From: JAGOPO01 sp038065515
GTDB taxonomy: Bacteria; Patescibacteriota; Minisyncoccia; 2-02-FULL-40-12; GWA2-44-9
NCBI GenBank assembly: GCA_038065515.1
Contig: JBBTQV010000012.1
Coordinates: 1 to 11,628 of the forward strand
Reading direction: 5' to 3'
DNA length: 11,628 bases
The notes under the pieces are model-generated. The model saw only the letters and a list, made by a program, of their open reading frames with translations, ran no database searches and was not told the origin of the DNA. The position numbers and the translations under genes were made by a program. Positions 1 through 6,990 of this stretch are shown here, one piece after another (positions within the stretch are counted from its first letter, which is position 1; every line of letters begins with the position of its first letter).

Positions 1-80
1 ATCAACATACACCCCGTGATATATATTTTCATACCGATATCATAGCAGGAAATCAATCAGTTGCGTAGAGCGCACAGTAC

Positions 81-122
81 TCCGAAACCAAAAGCCCCCT
101 TTCGGGGGCTTTTGGTTTCGGG
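81..122 (-). terminator. Terminator hairpin downstream of the surface-protein gene
   Basis: A near-perfect hairpin has an 18-bp stem (82-99 with 104-121), loop TTTC (100-103) and a G-T pair 81/122 at its base. The core is GCCCCC pairing with GGGGGC, flanked by AAAA/TTTT, so it has a four-T tract on either strand and could work in both directions. It begins 44 nt beyond the stop of the minus-strand surface gene, as expected for its terminator. A separate 8-bp hairpin (153-160 with 165-172) overlaps that stop codon. Confidence 0.8.
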
Positions 123-165
123 AAACGCCATCGCCACGAATCCCAAGATTAGGAAGTAACAGAGG

Positions 166-3100
166 TTACTTCGTCAACACCTGCGAGACATTGATCGTCT
201 TGATCAGGAAGTCGTTCATCCAGTCAGTCGAAGTGAGTGAGTGGGTGGCGGACGACTGATCCGTCCAGACAACGCTCGCCGAGGTCGCGCCCAATGTGCC
301 GGCGACATCAACTGCATCGTCTGTGACCGCACTGGCAACCGTTGTCTTCGGGTTGGCAATCTTTGTAGAGATTGTGTTGTTCGCTGCCAGCGTACCACTG
401 ACGGTACCTACCAATTCGTAGACCTTAGCGGAAGAGATTGGTCGTTCAGCAGTGAACGTGTACGCAACCTGTCCTGTACCGCCTGTGGCCTTGTTGAAGT
501 TGTAGCTTGCCGTTGCGAACGAGCCGAGGGACGATGTCACATCAATGCCGTCTTCAAGGAGCTTGAAGTTGGACGCGGAAGCGATCTGCGGACCGGCCGA
601 AACTGCGACCGTCCACACGATGCGGTATAGGCCGACGGTTCCACCCACACTGCTGGCAGACACCTTTGCAAGTGTGTTCTCGCCCGCTGCCATTACCGAT
701 GTCGGCAGAGAGAGGTTAGCGAAGACCGGATACGCCTTGTGAACAAGGTTTGCATTGCCGGTATTCGTAGCCGGAGCGCGGCCGTAGGTCTGCGTGATAG
801 TACCACCTGAAGAGCGGTACTTCAGACCGTCCAGACGCACCGTGACATTACCACCGGTATCATTCCCACCAATACCGACTCCGGCAAACTGCACATCAAC
901 CGTGAGGGTCTTTGTACCGCGTGCCTGCGGCAACGAGTAGTTCAATCCAGTGAACGATGCGGATGCGAGAGTGCCGCTAAGCGTGAGCACAGTGGAAGCG
1001 TTCAAGCTAGCGCCGTCCTTGAGAATAAGGGTCGCAACCGCACCCGACGAGGATGCCATACCGACGCCGAGAGAGTCGCTGGCGATATCCACATAGACTT
1101 CGTCAAGCGTGAAATCGTCATACTGCGGCTGGAGTCCGAAAGCATAAGTACTCGCCGTAGTACCACCGACACGAAGCGCGGCGGCAGGATACGATGCGGT
1201 CTGTACATTCAATGCTCCGCTCTGTGTCGTGATGGTTTGTCCAACAACTTCTGATGTTGAAGTTGCTGTGCTGGAATTCGCCGTCACGCCAGATGCAAGC
1301 AGGTGAGTGATGAGCGTCTTGCTCGTCAGCGCCACCGTGTCCAGGTTGCCCCAGACTTCGACCTGGTAGGTCTTGTTCACCGGAATGGTGAGGTTGACCG
1401 AGTAGGATGAGCTTGCGGTAGATGAGACCGTCGCTTTAGCCGGTGATGTGTAGAGAAGGGATCCACTGTCGGAGTAAACCTTCAGGAACACATCAGTCGT
1501 CTTCGAAGCAACCGAACCATCGTTGGTTCCGTCGAGGTCGAGAACGAGCGTGTTGACATTGATGTTTTCAGACGAAGCGGCGGTCAAAGTGTAGTGACCG
1601 AGCTTCAACAAAGTCTTCGGTGTCACGACTGACTGGTTCGCGTAGCCAGTGTACTTCGCGGCGCTAAACGAGCCCGTCTTTACCGTCACCTGGTTGCCAA
1701 CCGTGGCAGCCGAGTTGAAGTAATTGAGGGACACCAAGCGCTGTACATTCGAGGAACCGACGACGAGATTTGCGGTAATCGTCGCGTTCGCGGCAACATT
1801 GTTGGTGCCGCTTGCGTCGAAGATATCAGCGCGAATCTCAACGATCTTCGGATGGCCCGGCTCAACGATGAGCGAGGATCCAAGACTGAACTCGGTGTAC
1901 GCAGCTGCGCTGGAAGCTACCGGTGAGGAGTCCTCCCAGATTGTCTGGGTAGAACCGATCTGCACACCATCAGCGAATAGTGCGCCATTGCGAAGCGCGA
2001 ACTGGTCAGGAGATGATGTGTTGCTCACCCGAAGATTCTCAACTTTCAAGCGTTCGCCGTTCGCTTTGAACTCAAAGCGGGCGAGTACGACACCTGAAGC
2101 ATCCTTGACCACATCACCAGCCGGAGAATCGGTCTTCTTGGTGATTGTCAGAGTACCCTGCGAGATGGTCTGCTGGCCAGCTTCAGCCGGGAAGCTTCCC
2201 GTCTGCGTGGCGAGAACACCCGCATTATACTGTGAGTCGCTAGTCGAGATATCTGGGGCCTGGCGAATCGAGACGGTGAAGTTCTTGTTGGAACCACCGA
2301 CAACATTTGCCAAAACCTTCAATACGCGACCGCCGGTCTCGAGCTTCTTGGGACTGCCGGAAACATCGAAGACAACATAACCGTTTGCATCAGTCTGGGA
2401 CTGCGCCGAGCCGACCTGCACCCCATCCGCATAGAGGCGGAAGTTCTGCAAATCTCCGACATTGACCGAACCGATGACTCGGAACTGGAGGCTCTTGAGC
2501 CATACATACCGAACACCGACGGTCGCTGTGTTCTGGAAGATGACAATATCGTCAGCCGGATCAAGCGCTGTGTTTGCGCTCGGGGTAGTAGATGCGTCCG
2601 CGGCAAGAACAACAGTTGCAAGCGTCGCGGTTGCAATGCTGTGCAAGTTACCCGATAGAGATGTCACGATTACAGAAGCACTGGACGGAGTGTAGCTGGA
2701 CAACCGAACCCCAATCGTCTCACCGGTAGCAGTGCTCAAGATGTCAGATTTCACCGAGATGGTCTTAGAGCCACTCACTTGGAACAACCCCTGTGAGTCA
2801 TTGAAGGTGATTTTGCCACTGGATACGGTTGCGGAATCGGTCAAACGCTTCGAGCCGTCGTACAAGTAGACATTGGTAAGCGTGGCATCAGCGGAAACAC
2901 CCAAACGGTCCAAAACGATATTGGTGACCGAGCCGTTACCTGAAAAGGTAAAGTGGGCGAGATCTGCAGATGCTTGACCCTGTACCAAGGTACCGGATGC
3001 CGGGTTGTCCGAGGACAACGAGGCCCCGATCGGACCGGAGACCGCACCGCCACCGCGGCTGTAGACCGGAACCTGCAACACCGAGGTGTAGTCGGCACCC

Positions 3101-3585
3101 ATGCCGTACAGCGCCTTTTCAGCTTCGTTGATGACGAAAACCTTCTTGAAGAAGTTCGGGTCATCAATCACGGCCTGTGCGCCACTGGTGTTTACCCAGC
3201 GGAGGTTGGCGACATCTTCGGAGATGACATCCAGACCGTAGACTTTCGTGTCACCATTGACACGGAAAAGTCCGGAGGTGCCGAATGCATCGCGAGTTGC
3301 CGGAGCAACCGACTTCACGCCCGCCCACGACAGGTGGCCGTAGAGGGTGAAGATTGCAGGATTTACAAACAAGCGCTTGTAACCATGCTCGTTAACAATA
3401 TAGATGTCCGGATCGGATGAACCGGATGCACTGATCGTATCTCCCTCGAGGAGACCGTAATCAGCGGGAGCGACTGCCTGCGCTGCGATCGGCATGGCTG
3501 CGAAGCCAGCCAACGACAGAACAGTTGCCGCCATCGTCAGGGAAGCCGCAGTCTTGCGGACGATCCCCTTGATAGTAATAGACAT
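166..3585 (-). CDS. Secreted S-layer-like surface protein, 1139 aa
   Basis: The N-terminus has a Sec-type signal peptide: basic start (KGIVRKTA), a hydrophobic stretch at about residues 12-30, and a likely cleavage after AAQA (residue about 36). Residues about 40-175 hold two related segments, around YIVNEHGYKRLFVNPAIF and VFVINEAEKALYGMG. From family knowledge, such segments recur at the N-terminus of large CPR surface proteins. The rest is Ser/Thr/Ala/Val-rich, without Cys, and reads as tandem beta-sandwich (Ig-like) domains. I see no C-terminal anchor or sorting motif. ATG at 3585 is the first possible start because an in-frame TAG lies two codons upstream. GAGG sits 13 nt upstream and the stronger AGGAGG is 36 nt away. 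Gene-end and start signals are both clear. The role, surface layer or adhesin-like coat, is inferred from architecture; I assign no specific family. Confidence 0.85.
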   Translation of the reverse strand: MSITIKGIVRKTAASLTMAATVLSLAGFAAMPIAAQAVAPADYGLLEGDTISASGSSDPDIYIVNEHGYKRLFVNPAIFTLYGHLSWAGVKSVAPATRDAFGTSGLFRVNGDTKVYGLDVISEDVANLRWVNTSGAQAVIDDPNFFKKVFVINEAEKALYGMGADYTSVLQVPVYSRGGGAVSGPIGASLSSDNPASGTLVQGQASADLAHFTFSGNGSVTNIVLDRLGVSADATLTNVYLYDGSKRLTDSATVSSGKITFNDSQGLFQVSGSKTISVKSDILSTATGETIGVRLSSYTPSSASVIVTSLSGNLHSIATATLATVVLAADASTTPSANTALDPADDIVIFQNTATVGVRYVWLKSLQFRVIGSVNVGDLQNFRLYADGVQVGSAQSQTDANGYVVFDVSGSPKKLETGGRVLKVLANVVGGSNKNFTVSIRQAPDISTSDSQYNAGVLATQTGSFPAEAGQQTISQGTLTITKKTDSPAGDVVKDASGVVLARFEFKANGERLKVENLRVSNTSSPDQFALRNGALFADGVQIGSTQTIWEDSSPVASSAAAYTEFSLGSSLIVEPGHPKIVEIRADIFDASGTNNVAANATITANLVVGSSNVQRLVSLNYFNSAATVGNQVTVKTGSFSAAKYTGYANQSVVTPKTLLKLGHYTLTAASSENINVNTLVLDLDGTNDGSVASKTTDVFLKVYSDSGSLLYTSPAKATVSSTASSSYSVNLTIPVNKTYQVEVWGNLDTVALTSKTLITHLLASGVTANSSTATSTSEVVGQTITTQSGALNVQTASYPAAALRVGGTTASTYAFGLQPQYDDFTLDEVYVDIASDSLGVGMASSSGAVATLILKDGASLNASTVLTLSGTLASASFTGLNYSLPQARGTKTLTVDVQFAGVGIGGNDTGGNVTVRLDGLKYRSSGGTITQTYGRAPATNTGNANLVHKAYPVFANLSLPTSVMAAGENTLAKVSASSVGGTVGLYRIVWTVAVSAGPQIASASNFKLLEDGIDVTSSLGSFATASYNFNKATGGTGQVAYTFTAERPISSAKVYELVGTVSGTLAANNTISTKIANPKTTVASAVTDDAVDVAGTLGATSASVVWTDQSSATHSLTSTDWMNDFLIKTINVSQVLTK

Positions 3586-3687
3586 TATCTAAGGTAAACC
3601 TCATCGCGTTCCGTTGTATCGCCTCCTGATGGGGGCGGACAACAGTAAGTGAAGAGGGTATTAAACCGCACCGACACTGCATGTACG

Positions 3688-3711
3688 CTTCCCGGACTTT
3701 CGACCGGGAAA
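3688..3711 (-). other. Leader hairpin upstream of the surface-protein gene
   Basis: TTCCCGG (3689-3695) pairs with CCGGGAA (3704-3710) around an 8-nt loop. On the minus strand a U-G pair (3711/3688) extends the stem to 8 bp. It lies about 100 nt upstream of the surface-protein start, between that start and the candidate promoters, so it would be part of the 5' leader. Confidence 0.4.
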
Positions 3712-4214
3712 CTGGATCTCGTACTATCGCGCAAGCCGCACACCCAGATGCGCGGTTCCGTTTCTTTCTTATTTCGACCAAGAAAGATTCAGAGTCTTCA
3801 CGATATCTTGTTCAAGACCCGTTCTGGTAACAAACTATAAATTCTTTCGCTTCCTTTTTCAGTCGTACAACAATAGCAACAGTATGATCATTCTTTATCC
3901 TAGGTTTTCAACGTCCTTTCCTGGGCTGTCCATCTCTGCAAAAGTTTTCAGTGACAAATGACAAGTGCGAAGTTGTCAGTCGCCACCACTCGCGCAGAGA
4001 CGGAAAGCTCAAACGGGGAGCCCTTTTGACCAAGCCGCAAAAACAAGCCAAAACGGCTTTTCTGCTGGTCTGTCAAGGGTTTTCAAATGTACTATTACCC
4101 CGCAACGCGGTACTCCTACGGTAGTCGGTATCCTAGCAAATGCGCAAGAATAGTCAACTAATACCTGCCTCCCGCAAAAATCCAGCTGTGTAATGAGCCG
4201 AGGTAATCACAGTC

Positions 4215-4242
4215 ATTATAGCTGAAGCGTTTGACTCAACAA
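4215..4242 (-). promoter_or_regulatory. Candidate sigma-70-type promoter toward the surface gene
   Basis: On the minus strand TTGTTG (4242-4237) is followed after 16 bp by a perfect TATAAT (4220-4215). Transcription would start near 4208, giving the surface-protein mRNA a leader of about 620 nt. A possible plus-strand -35 (TTGACT, 4231-4236) lies between these two hexamers, so promoters on the two strands may overlap here. Confidence 0.5.
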
Positions 4243-4251
4243 GGGCCAAAT

Positions 4252-4260
4252 TGTGGATAA
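4252..4260 (-). promoter_or_regulatory. Perfect DnaA-box sequence
   Basis: The plus strand reads TGTGGATAA, so the minus strand carries TTATCCACA, the consensus 9-mer DnaA box. It sits directly 5' of the candidate structured RNA and next to the promoter at 4215-4242. No dnaA or dnaN gene, AT-rich unwinding tract or box cluster surrounds it, so an origin is not supported. It could be a regulatory DnaA site or chance. Confidence 0.35.
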
Positions 4261-4474
4261 ACGGGTGGCGCAGTCGTCTGGCCTAGGCCCCAAGGCCAAC
4301 GGGCCTATCGGCCAGACCCTCCGGGCGATTCTTGCCACTTCGTTACGGGGCCCCGCTTTCCCTCCGTCGTACATATTAGTACGCCTACAGGAAAGCTTAA
4401 CCCCGTGCCTCGCGGCAAAACTCGCGCCAAGCGCCCCCAAACCAGCTGAGAGACTACGGGGTCACGCTGTTTTT
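4261..4474 (+). ncRNA. Candidate structured RNA, class not recognised
   Basis: Nested helices fill this interval. Domain 1: GTGGC 4265-4269 with GCCAC 4334-4338, AGTCG 4272-4276 with CGATT 4326-4330, TCTGGCC 4277-4283 with GGCCAGA 4310-4316, and TAGGCCC 4284-4290 with GGGCCTA 4301-4307. Domain 2: ACGGGG 4345-4350 with CCCCGT 4401-4406, GCTTTCC 4355-4361 with GGAAAGC 4390-4396, and CGTAC 4368-4372 with GTACG 4379-4383. A third copy, ACGGGGT 4456-4462, can instead pair with ACCCCGT 4400-4406 and is followed by T5 (4470-4474), a terminator-like end. G-U pairs (4263/4340, 4264/4339, 4273/4329, 4344/4407) favour the plus strand; one (4362/4389) favours minus. The 3' end overlaps the end of the lamin-tail gene by about 20 nt in antisense. 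It does not match the RNase P, tmRNA, SRP, 6S or riboswitch signatures I know. The plus promoter is weak. Confidence 0.45.
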
Positions 4475-5470
4475 GAACTTGGGAGTTCCTTTTATAGGAT
4501 TCGGTGGGCTGTCAGCATCCATACCGGTTGTGATAACGCCATTGTTGGTCGCCCAATTAGCGGGATCGGTGCCCAGAGAAGTTGCGCTAATTCGCTCCAT
4601 AGTCGCATATGGATGACCACCTTGGGAGTCCGTACCTGCATACCAGCCTCCTTCTGCTCTACAATTTACCAAATCCATAGAGTTTCCAGTCGCATCGCGT
4701 AATTCCAGACTCTCACAACCGTTGGAAAGACCGGCCCCAGCACCTCCACCAAAAGAAACAAGCAAATCTGATGGGATATCGGAAATCGGCTCATTTGTTG
4801 AGCGTCCAATAAGGTAATATTCACCTGCCAATATCGAACCCGAAAGCGCGATATCCGGCTTACTGTCTTGGGATACCAATCGCCAACCGGTTAGATCGAC
4901 CACAGCATCCCCGGAATTGTAGAGTTCAATCCACTCATCGGAGGCGTTGGCGGCAGTACCGGCCCAGGCAATTTCGTTGATGACAACATGCGAGGTGCCA
5001 ATGGGCGGGGTTGGTGTCGGGGTCGGTGTCACCGACGGCGTTGCGGTAGCCGATGGGGTTGGCGTCGGAGTCGGGGATGGGACCGGTGTCGGGGTCGGAG
5101 TAGGGGTCGGGGTTTGTGTCGGGTTTGGTGTCACGGAGACGCGTGGAGTGGCTATGGCGGTTGGCAATGCCGTAACAAGCGAGGATATACGCGGTGTAAC
5201 TGATACCACAGGAGTTGGTGCCAAGCCGGTGCCAGTCGGTGCCAAAGTTGGTGCCACTGTTTTGGCACCAAGTGCCAAGTTGGTGCCAGACTTGGTGCCA
5301 CGATTTGGCACCTCGGTGGCACTAGGTGCCAAAGTTGGTGACACCTCGCTACCGATGAGTGCCGCAGTGTTGGCACCTCGATTCGGGAAAATGGCACCAA
5401 TATGTCCGAAAACAAAATAGGCGATGAGGCCTACGGCTAATCCGGCAAAGGCTGATTTTATAGGCGACAT
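4454..5470 (-). CDS. Membrane-anchored lamin-tail-domain (LTD) protein on a Thr-Pro stalk, 338 aa
   Basis: Residues about 5-27 form a hydrophobic N-terminal anchor or uncleaved signal. Residues about 30-90 are a low-complexity linker, and about 103-156 a Thr-Pro stalk with long TP runs. From residue 160 comes a lamin-tail domain: HVVINEIAWAG, then SDEWIELYNSGD, then LTGWRLVS and EYYLIGR. These are its hallmark motifs, and the domain runs to about residue 310. In bacteria LTD domains are extracellular immunoglobulin-fold modules, often C-terminal on stalked or nuclease-linked proteins; no nuclease domain is present here. A surface binding or adhesion role is inference. The gene has its own promoter inside the 3' end of the upstream gene and a structured leader. 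There is no Shine-Dalgarno site. Its 5' third contains a dense non-frame-preserving repeat array, described separately. Confidence 0.88.
   Translation of the reverse strand: MSPIKSAFAGLAVGLIAYFVFGHIGAIFPNRGANTAALIGSEVSPTLAPSATEVPNRGTKSGTNLALGAKTVAPTLAPTGTGLAPTPVVSVTPRISSLVTALPTAIATPRVSVTPNPTQTPTPTPTPTPVPSPTPTPTPSATATPSVTPTPTPTPPIGTSHVVINEIAWAGTAANASDEWIELYNSGDAVVDLTGWRLVSQDSKPDIALSGSILAGEYYLIGRSTNEPISDIPSDLLVSFGGGAGAGLSNGCESLELRDATGNSMDLVNCRAEGGWYAGTDSQGGHPYATMERISATSLGTDPANWATNNGVITTGMDADSPPNPIKGTPKFKNSVTP
5005..5125 (+). repeat. G-rich hexamer repeats encoding the Thr-Pro stalk
   Basis: The plus strand repeats GGTGTC, GGGGTC and variants, which read on the coding strand as alternating Thr and Pro codons. 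Six runs of three or four G occur between 5073 and 5123 with short spacers, so the template strand could form a G-quadruplex. This repeat stays in frame, unlike the array next to it. Confidence 0.6.
5218..5397. repeat. Array of 13 GTGCCA/TGGCAC hexamers at helical spacing
   Basis: Exact GTGCCA starts at 5218, 5229, 5239, 5251, 5272, 5283, 5295 and 5326. Exact TGGCAC, its reverse complement, starts at 5263, 5306, 5317, 5371 and 5392. Degenerate units are GTGACA at 5338 and GTGCCG at 5359. Start-to-start steps are 9-12 bp, or 21 bp where a unit is skipped, averaging close to 10.9 bp. A perfect inverted pair is TTGGCAC 5262-5268 with GTGCCAA 5272-5278. Because the steps are not multiples of three, the same DNA word encodes Gly-Ala, Val-Pro, Leu-Ala-Pro or Gly-Thr. 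The conservation is therefore in DNA, not protein. About five to six such hexamers would be expected by chance in the whole window. Confidence 0.8.
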
Positions 5471-5477
5471 AGAAATT

Positions 5478-5489
5478 TACGAATTCGTA
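5478..5489. promoter_or_regulatory. Perfect 12-bp palindrome just upstream of the lamin-tail start
   Basis: TACGAATTCGTA is a perfect palindrome ending 7 nt before the ATG of the lamin-tail gene, where a ribosome binding site would normally lie. It could be an operator half-site pair or a small hairpin that affects initiation. The function is not known. Confidence 0.4.
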
Positions 5490-5490
5490 T

Positions 5491-5556
5491 CCTGCCATGA
5501 TTGATGTCGCTGTGGGCCGAGGAGGGATAACGGCCCACAGCTACGATCACGGCAGG
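5491..5556 (-). promoter_or_regulatory. Long leader hairpin of the lamin-tail gene
   Basis: Three stacked helices close one hairpin: CCTGCC 5491-5496 with GGCAGG 5551-5556, TGATTG 5498-5503 with CGATCA 5544-5549 (one T-G), and an 11-bp perfect stem 5509-5519 with 5531-5541. The loop is 11 nt. On the minus strand the loop reads TTATCCCTCCT, which contains CCTCC like the 16S anti-Shine-Dalgarno. It would start about 14 nt into the transcript from the promoter at 5577-5604. No T-run follows it, so a simple terminator is unlikely. Confidence 0.65.
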
Positions 5557-5576
5557 GTACCAATCCGCACGCGTTT

Positions 5577-5604
5577 CTTATAGCAAACTACACTTGACTG
5601 TCAA
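5577..5604 (-). promoter_or_regulatory. Strong sigma-70-type promoter for the lamin-tail gene
   Basis: On the minus strand a perfect TTGACA (5604-5599) is followed after 16 bp by TATAAG (5582-5577). The expected start is near 5570, giving a leader of about 100 nt. The -35 lies inside the 3' end of the upstream winged-helix gene, so the lamin-tail gene can be transcribed independently. Confidence 0.7.
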
Positions 5605-6163
5605 CGCGATAGGAAACACTCCGGTCATCTTGACGCGTACGGTGAAGTGCGTCCGCATCACACAACTCCTTTAGACACCGCTTCACGGTGCGCGGAGAGA
5701 GTGATTTCTTTAGCGCATCTATCAAATCCTTGGTGCGAATCTCCGGATGTTCAGAAACATAATCCATGACTACTTTCTGATTCCCGACGACGCTCACCGG
5801 CGGCTTGGTCGCCGGTGAAGCGATTTTCTTTTTCGGCTTCTGCGCCGGTGCATCGTCCCTGTCTGCTGAAACTGACTTGCGCGCCACCGCAAGGCGGAGC
5901 CGAAGCACGGCGGCGGCGGCGCTCAACGCGGAGCGCCGGGGGAGGTATCCATCCGACGATAATCGCTCAATGAGCGCGGATGCGTCATCGCACCACAAGC
6001 GGATTACATCGGTTTCATCGCTCGATTTGATGCACAGCCCGATGAGTTGCACCGCCTCATCGCGCATATCTGCGATTGCATCGGCAGCCTGACCATGCGC
6101 AGATGCAACCGCCAATGCCAATGCGGCCCGGATAGCTTGTCGTTCGATGATGCTGTCGGTCAT
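5588..6163 (-). CDS. Winged-helix DNA-binding protein, 191 aa
   Basis: Residues about 1-97 are helical and Ala/Leu-rich with no membrane segment. Residues 98-125 form a charged, Lys/Pro-rich linker. Residues about 129-187 form a winged helix-turn-helix: VVMDYVSEHPEIRTKDLID, then a recognition-helix-like SPRTVKRCLKELCDADAL, then a basic wing RQDDRSVSYRV. This pattern is typical of MarR/ArsR-like or replication-type wHTH domains; I cannot name the family. It follows the pseudoprotease gene after only 5 nt, so the two are probably one transcript. No Shine-Dalgarno is visible, which fits translational coupling. Its stop overlaps the promoter of the lamin-tail gene, so it might regulate that promoter or bind the nearby hexamer array. 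That link is inference from position. Confidence 0.75.
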   Translation of the reverse strand: MTDSIIERQAIRAALALAVASAHGQAADAIADMRDEAVQLIGLCIKSSDETDVIRLWCDDASALIERLSSDGYLPRRSALSAAAAVLRLRLAVARKSVSADRDDAPAQKPKKKIASPATKPPVSVVGNQKVVMDYVSEHPEIRTKDLIDALKKSLSPRTVKRCLKELCDADALHRTRQDDRSVSYRVDSQV

Positions 6164-6168
6164 AATGG

Positions 6169-6921
6169 TCAGTTCTTAATCGCCTGTCCCAGATACCGCT
6201 CCAAGAAAGCATTAATCTGTGCCGCCGTGATGAGTCTCGGTTGTATCGCATTGCGTAGGAGGCCCACAGAATGGCCTGACTCATCAATCAAACGAGCGCC
6301 ATTGAATGAATTCGTGTACACCCGGTCCATCGATAACAGGGTCTGCCGATCTTCATCGGACCAGACAACCCCCACCGGCAATTGCATCGGAATGAACCGT
6401 GACGCAATGACTTGGGCAGAGACGGCCTCCAGCTGCATCCCTGCGGACAACGGCACATCCTGACTGAACAGAACCGCATCGAGATCATTCGCTTCCGCTT
6501 TGAGAAGCACAAGCCCGGCTACCGGGTCGCCTGCAACACGCCGCGCACGAAGTACTTGGCCGCGCGGTGTGGCGATTTGATACACAAACGAACCGGAGCC
6601 GTACGGGGCAGTGGCAACGGTCGTGAGCACGAGACCATCGACTGACACCACAGTACCCGCACCTTGTCTGGCCAGCACCGGCCCCGAAAAAGTTTGCACA
6701 GCGACGACTCCGAGTGTTGAAGCCGAAGCGGCGTCTATCGGAGTCAGATTACCCGAAGAGCTCGGCGTAGGCGTCGTATTGGTATCGGAAACCGACACTG
6801 AAATTCCCAACAACGCCGCCAATCGGTGAGCGGGGATACGGTCAATATATCTGACAGACCAGACGGCAACGCCGCCGAGAATCACCACAACCACTATCTT
6901 CCATACGGGTCCCAATTTCAT
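6169..6921 (-). CDS. Membrane-anchored trypsin/HtrA-like pseudoprotease, 250 aa
   Basis: An N-terminal TM segment (about residues 8-25) is followed by a Thr/Pro/Ser-rich spacer (about 45-60) and a chymotrypsin-like fold. Family landmarks are present but their catalytic residues are not. GAGTVVSVDGLVLTT (87-101) matches the HtrA strand before the catalytic His, yet ATA follows in place of the TNxHV motif. DPVAGLVLLKAE (132-143) matches the DLAVLK region with Gly at the Asp position. NSFNGARLIDESG (204-216) aligns with GNSGGPL with Asn at the Ser position. All three catalytic positions are thus lost. It is probably an extracytoplasmic binding or scaffold protein and is shorter than true HtrA, with no PDZ domain. 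It is first in a two-gene unit with the winged-helix gene. A promoter was not confidently found. Confidence 0.7.
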   Translation of the reverse strand: MKLGPVWKIVVVVILGGVAVWSVRYIDRIPAHRLAALLGISVSVSDTNTTPTPSSSGNLTPIDAASASTLGVVAVQTFSGPVLARQGAGTVVSVDGLVLTTVATAPYGSGSFVYQIATPRGQVLRARRVAGDPVAGLVLLKAEANDLDAVLFSQDVPLSAGMQLEAVSAQVIASRFIPMQLPVGVVWSDEDRQTLLSMDRVYTNSFNGARLIDESGHSVGLLRNAIQPRLITAAQINAFLERYLGQAIKN

Positions 6922-6990
6922 GGCCCATACAATACAAGTTAAAAATCAAAAGCGCAAAGTGGAGAAGTGGTCATACCGCTCATTCGGGCC

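Larger units (their letters stand above)
3586..4453. other. 868-bp gene-free region between surface and lamin-tail genes
   Basis: I find no convincing coding region on either strand; the open frames here lack start signals and recognisable protein sequence. Contents on the minus strand, as a leader to the surface gene: a good promoter at 4215-4242, a weaker promoter-like pair (TTGAAA 3911-3906 and CATACT 3887-3882, 18-bp spacer), an 8-bp hairpin at 3688-3711, and AGGAGG at 3627-3622. A small hairpin followed by T5 on the minus strand lies at about 4038-4064. The right third holds a candidate structured RNA (4261-4474) and a DnaA-box sequence. Confidence 0.6.

Noticed and set aside
241..630. 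Plus-strand open frames inside the surface-protein gene
   Set aside because: They are antisense reflections of a long, well-supported gene; no start signals or domains.
4340..4410. RNase P RNA, from GGAGGGAAAG-like and ACAGGAAAGCTTA-like words
   Set aside because: The two conserved P4 strands do not occur on the same strand at the right distance, and the fold differs.
4440..4475. CTGAGA motif as part of a TPP riboswitch
   Set aside because: Only the short CTGAGA word is present; the other conserved thi-box segments are missing and no thiamine gene follows.
4253..4702. 149-codon plus-strand open frame
   Set aside because: It runs through the structured RNA candidate and antisense to the lamin-tail gene, with no ribosome site and no protein-like composition.
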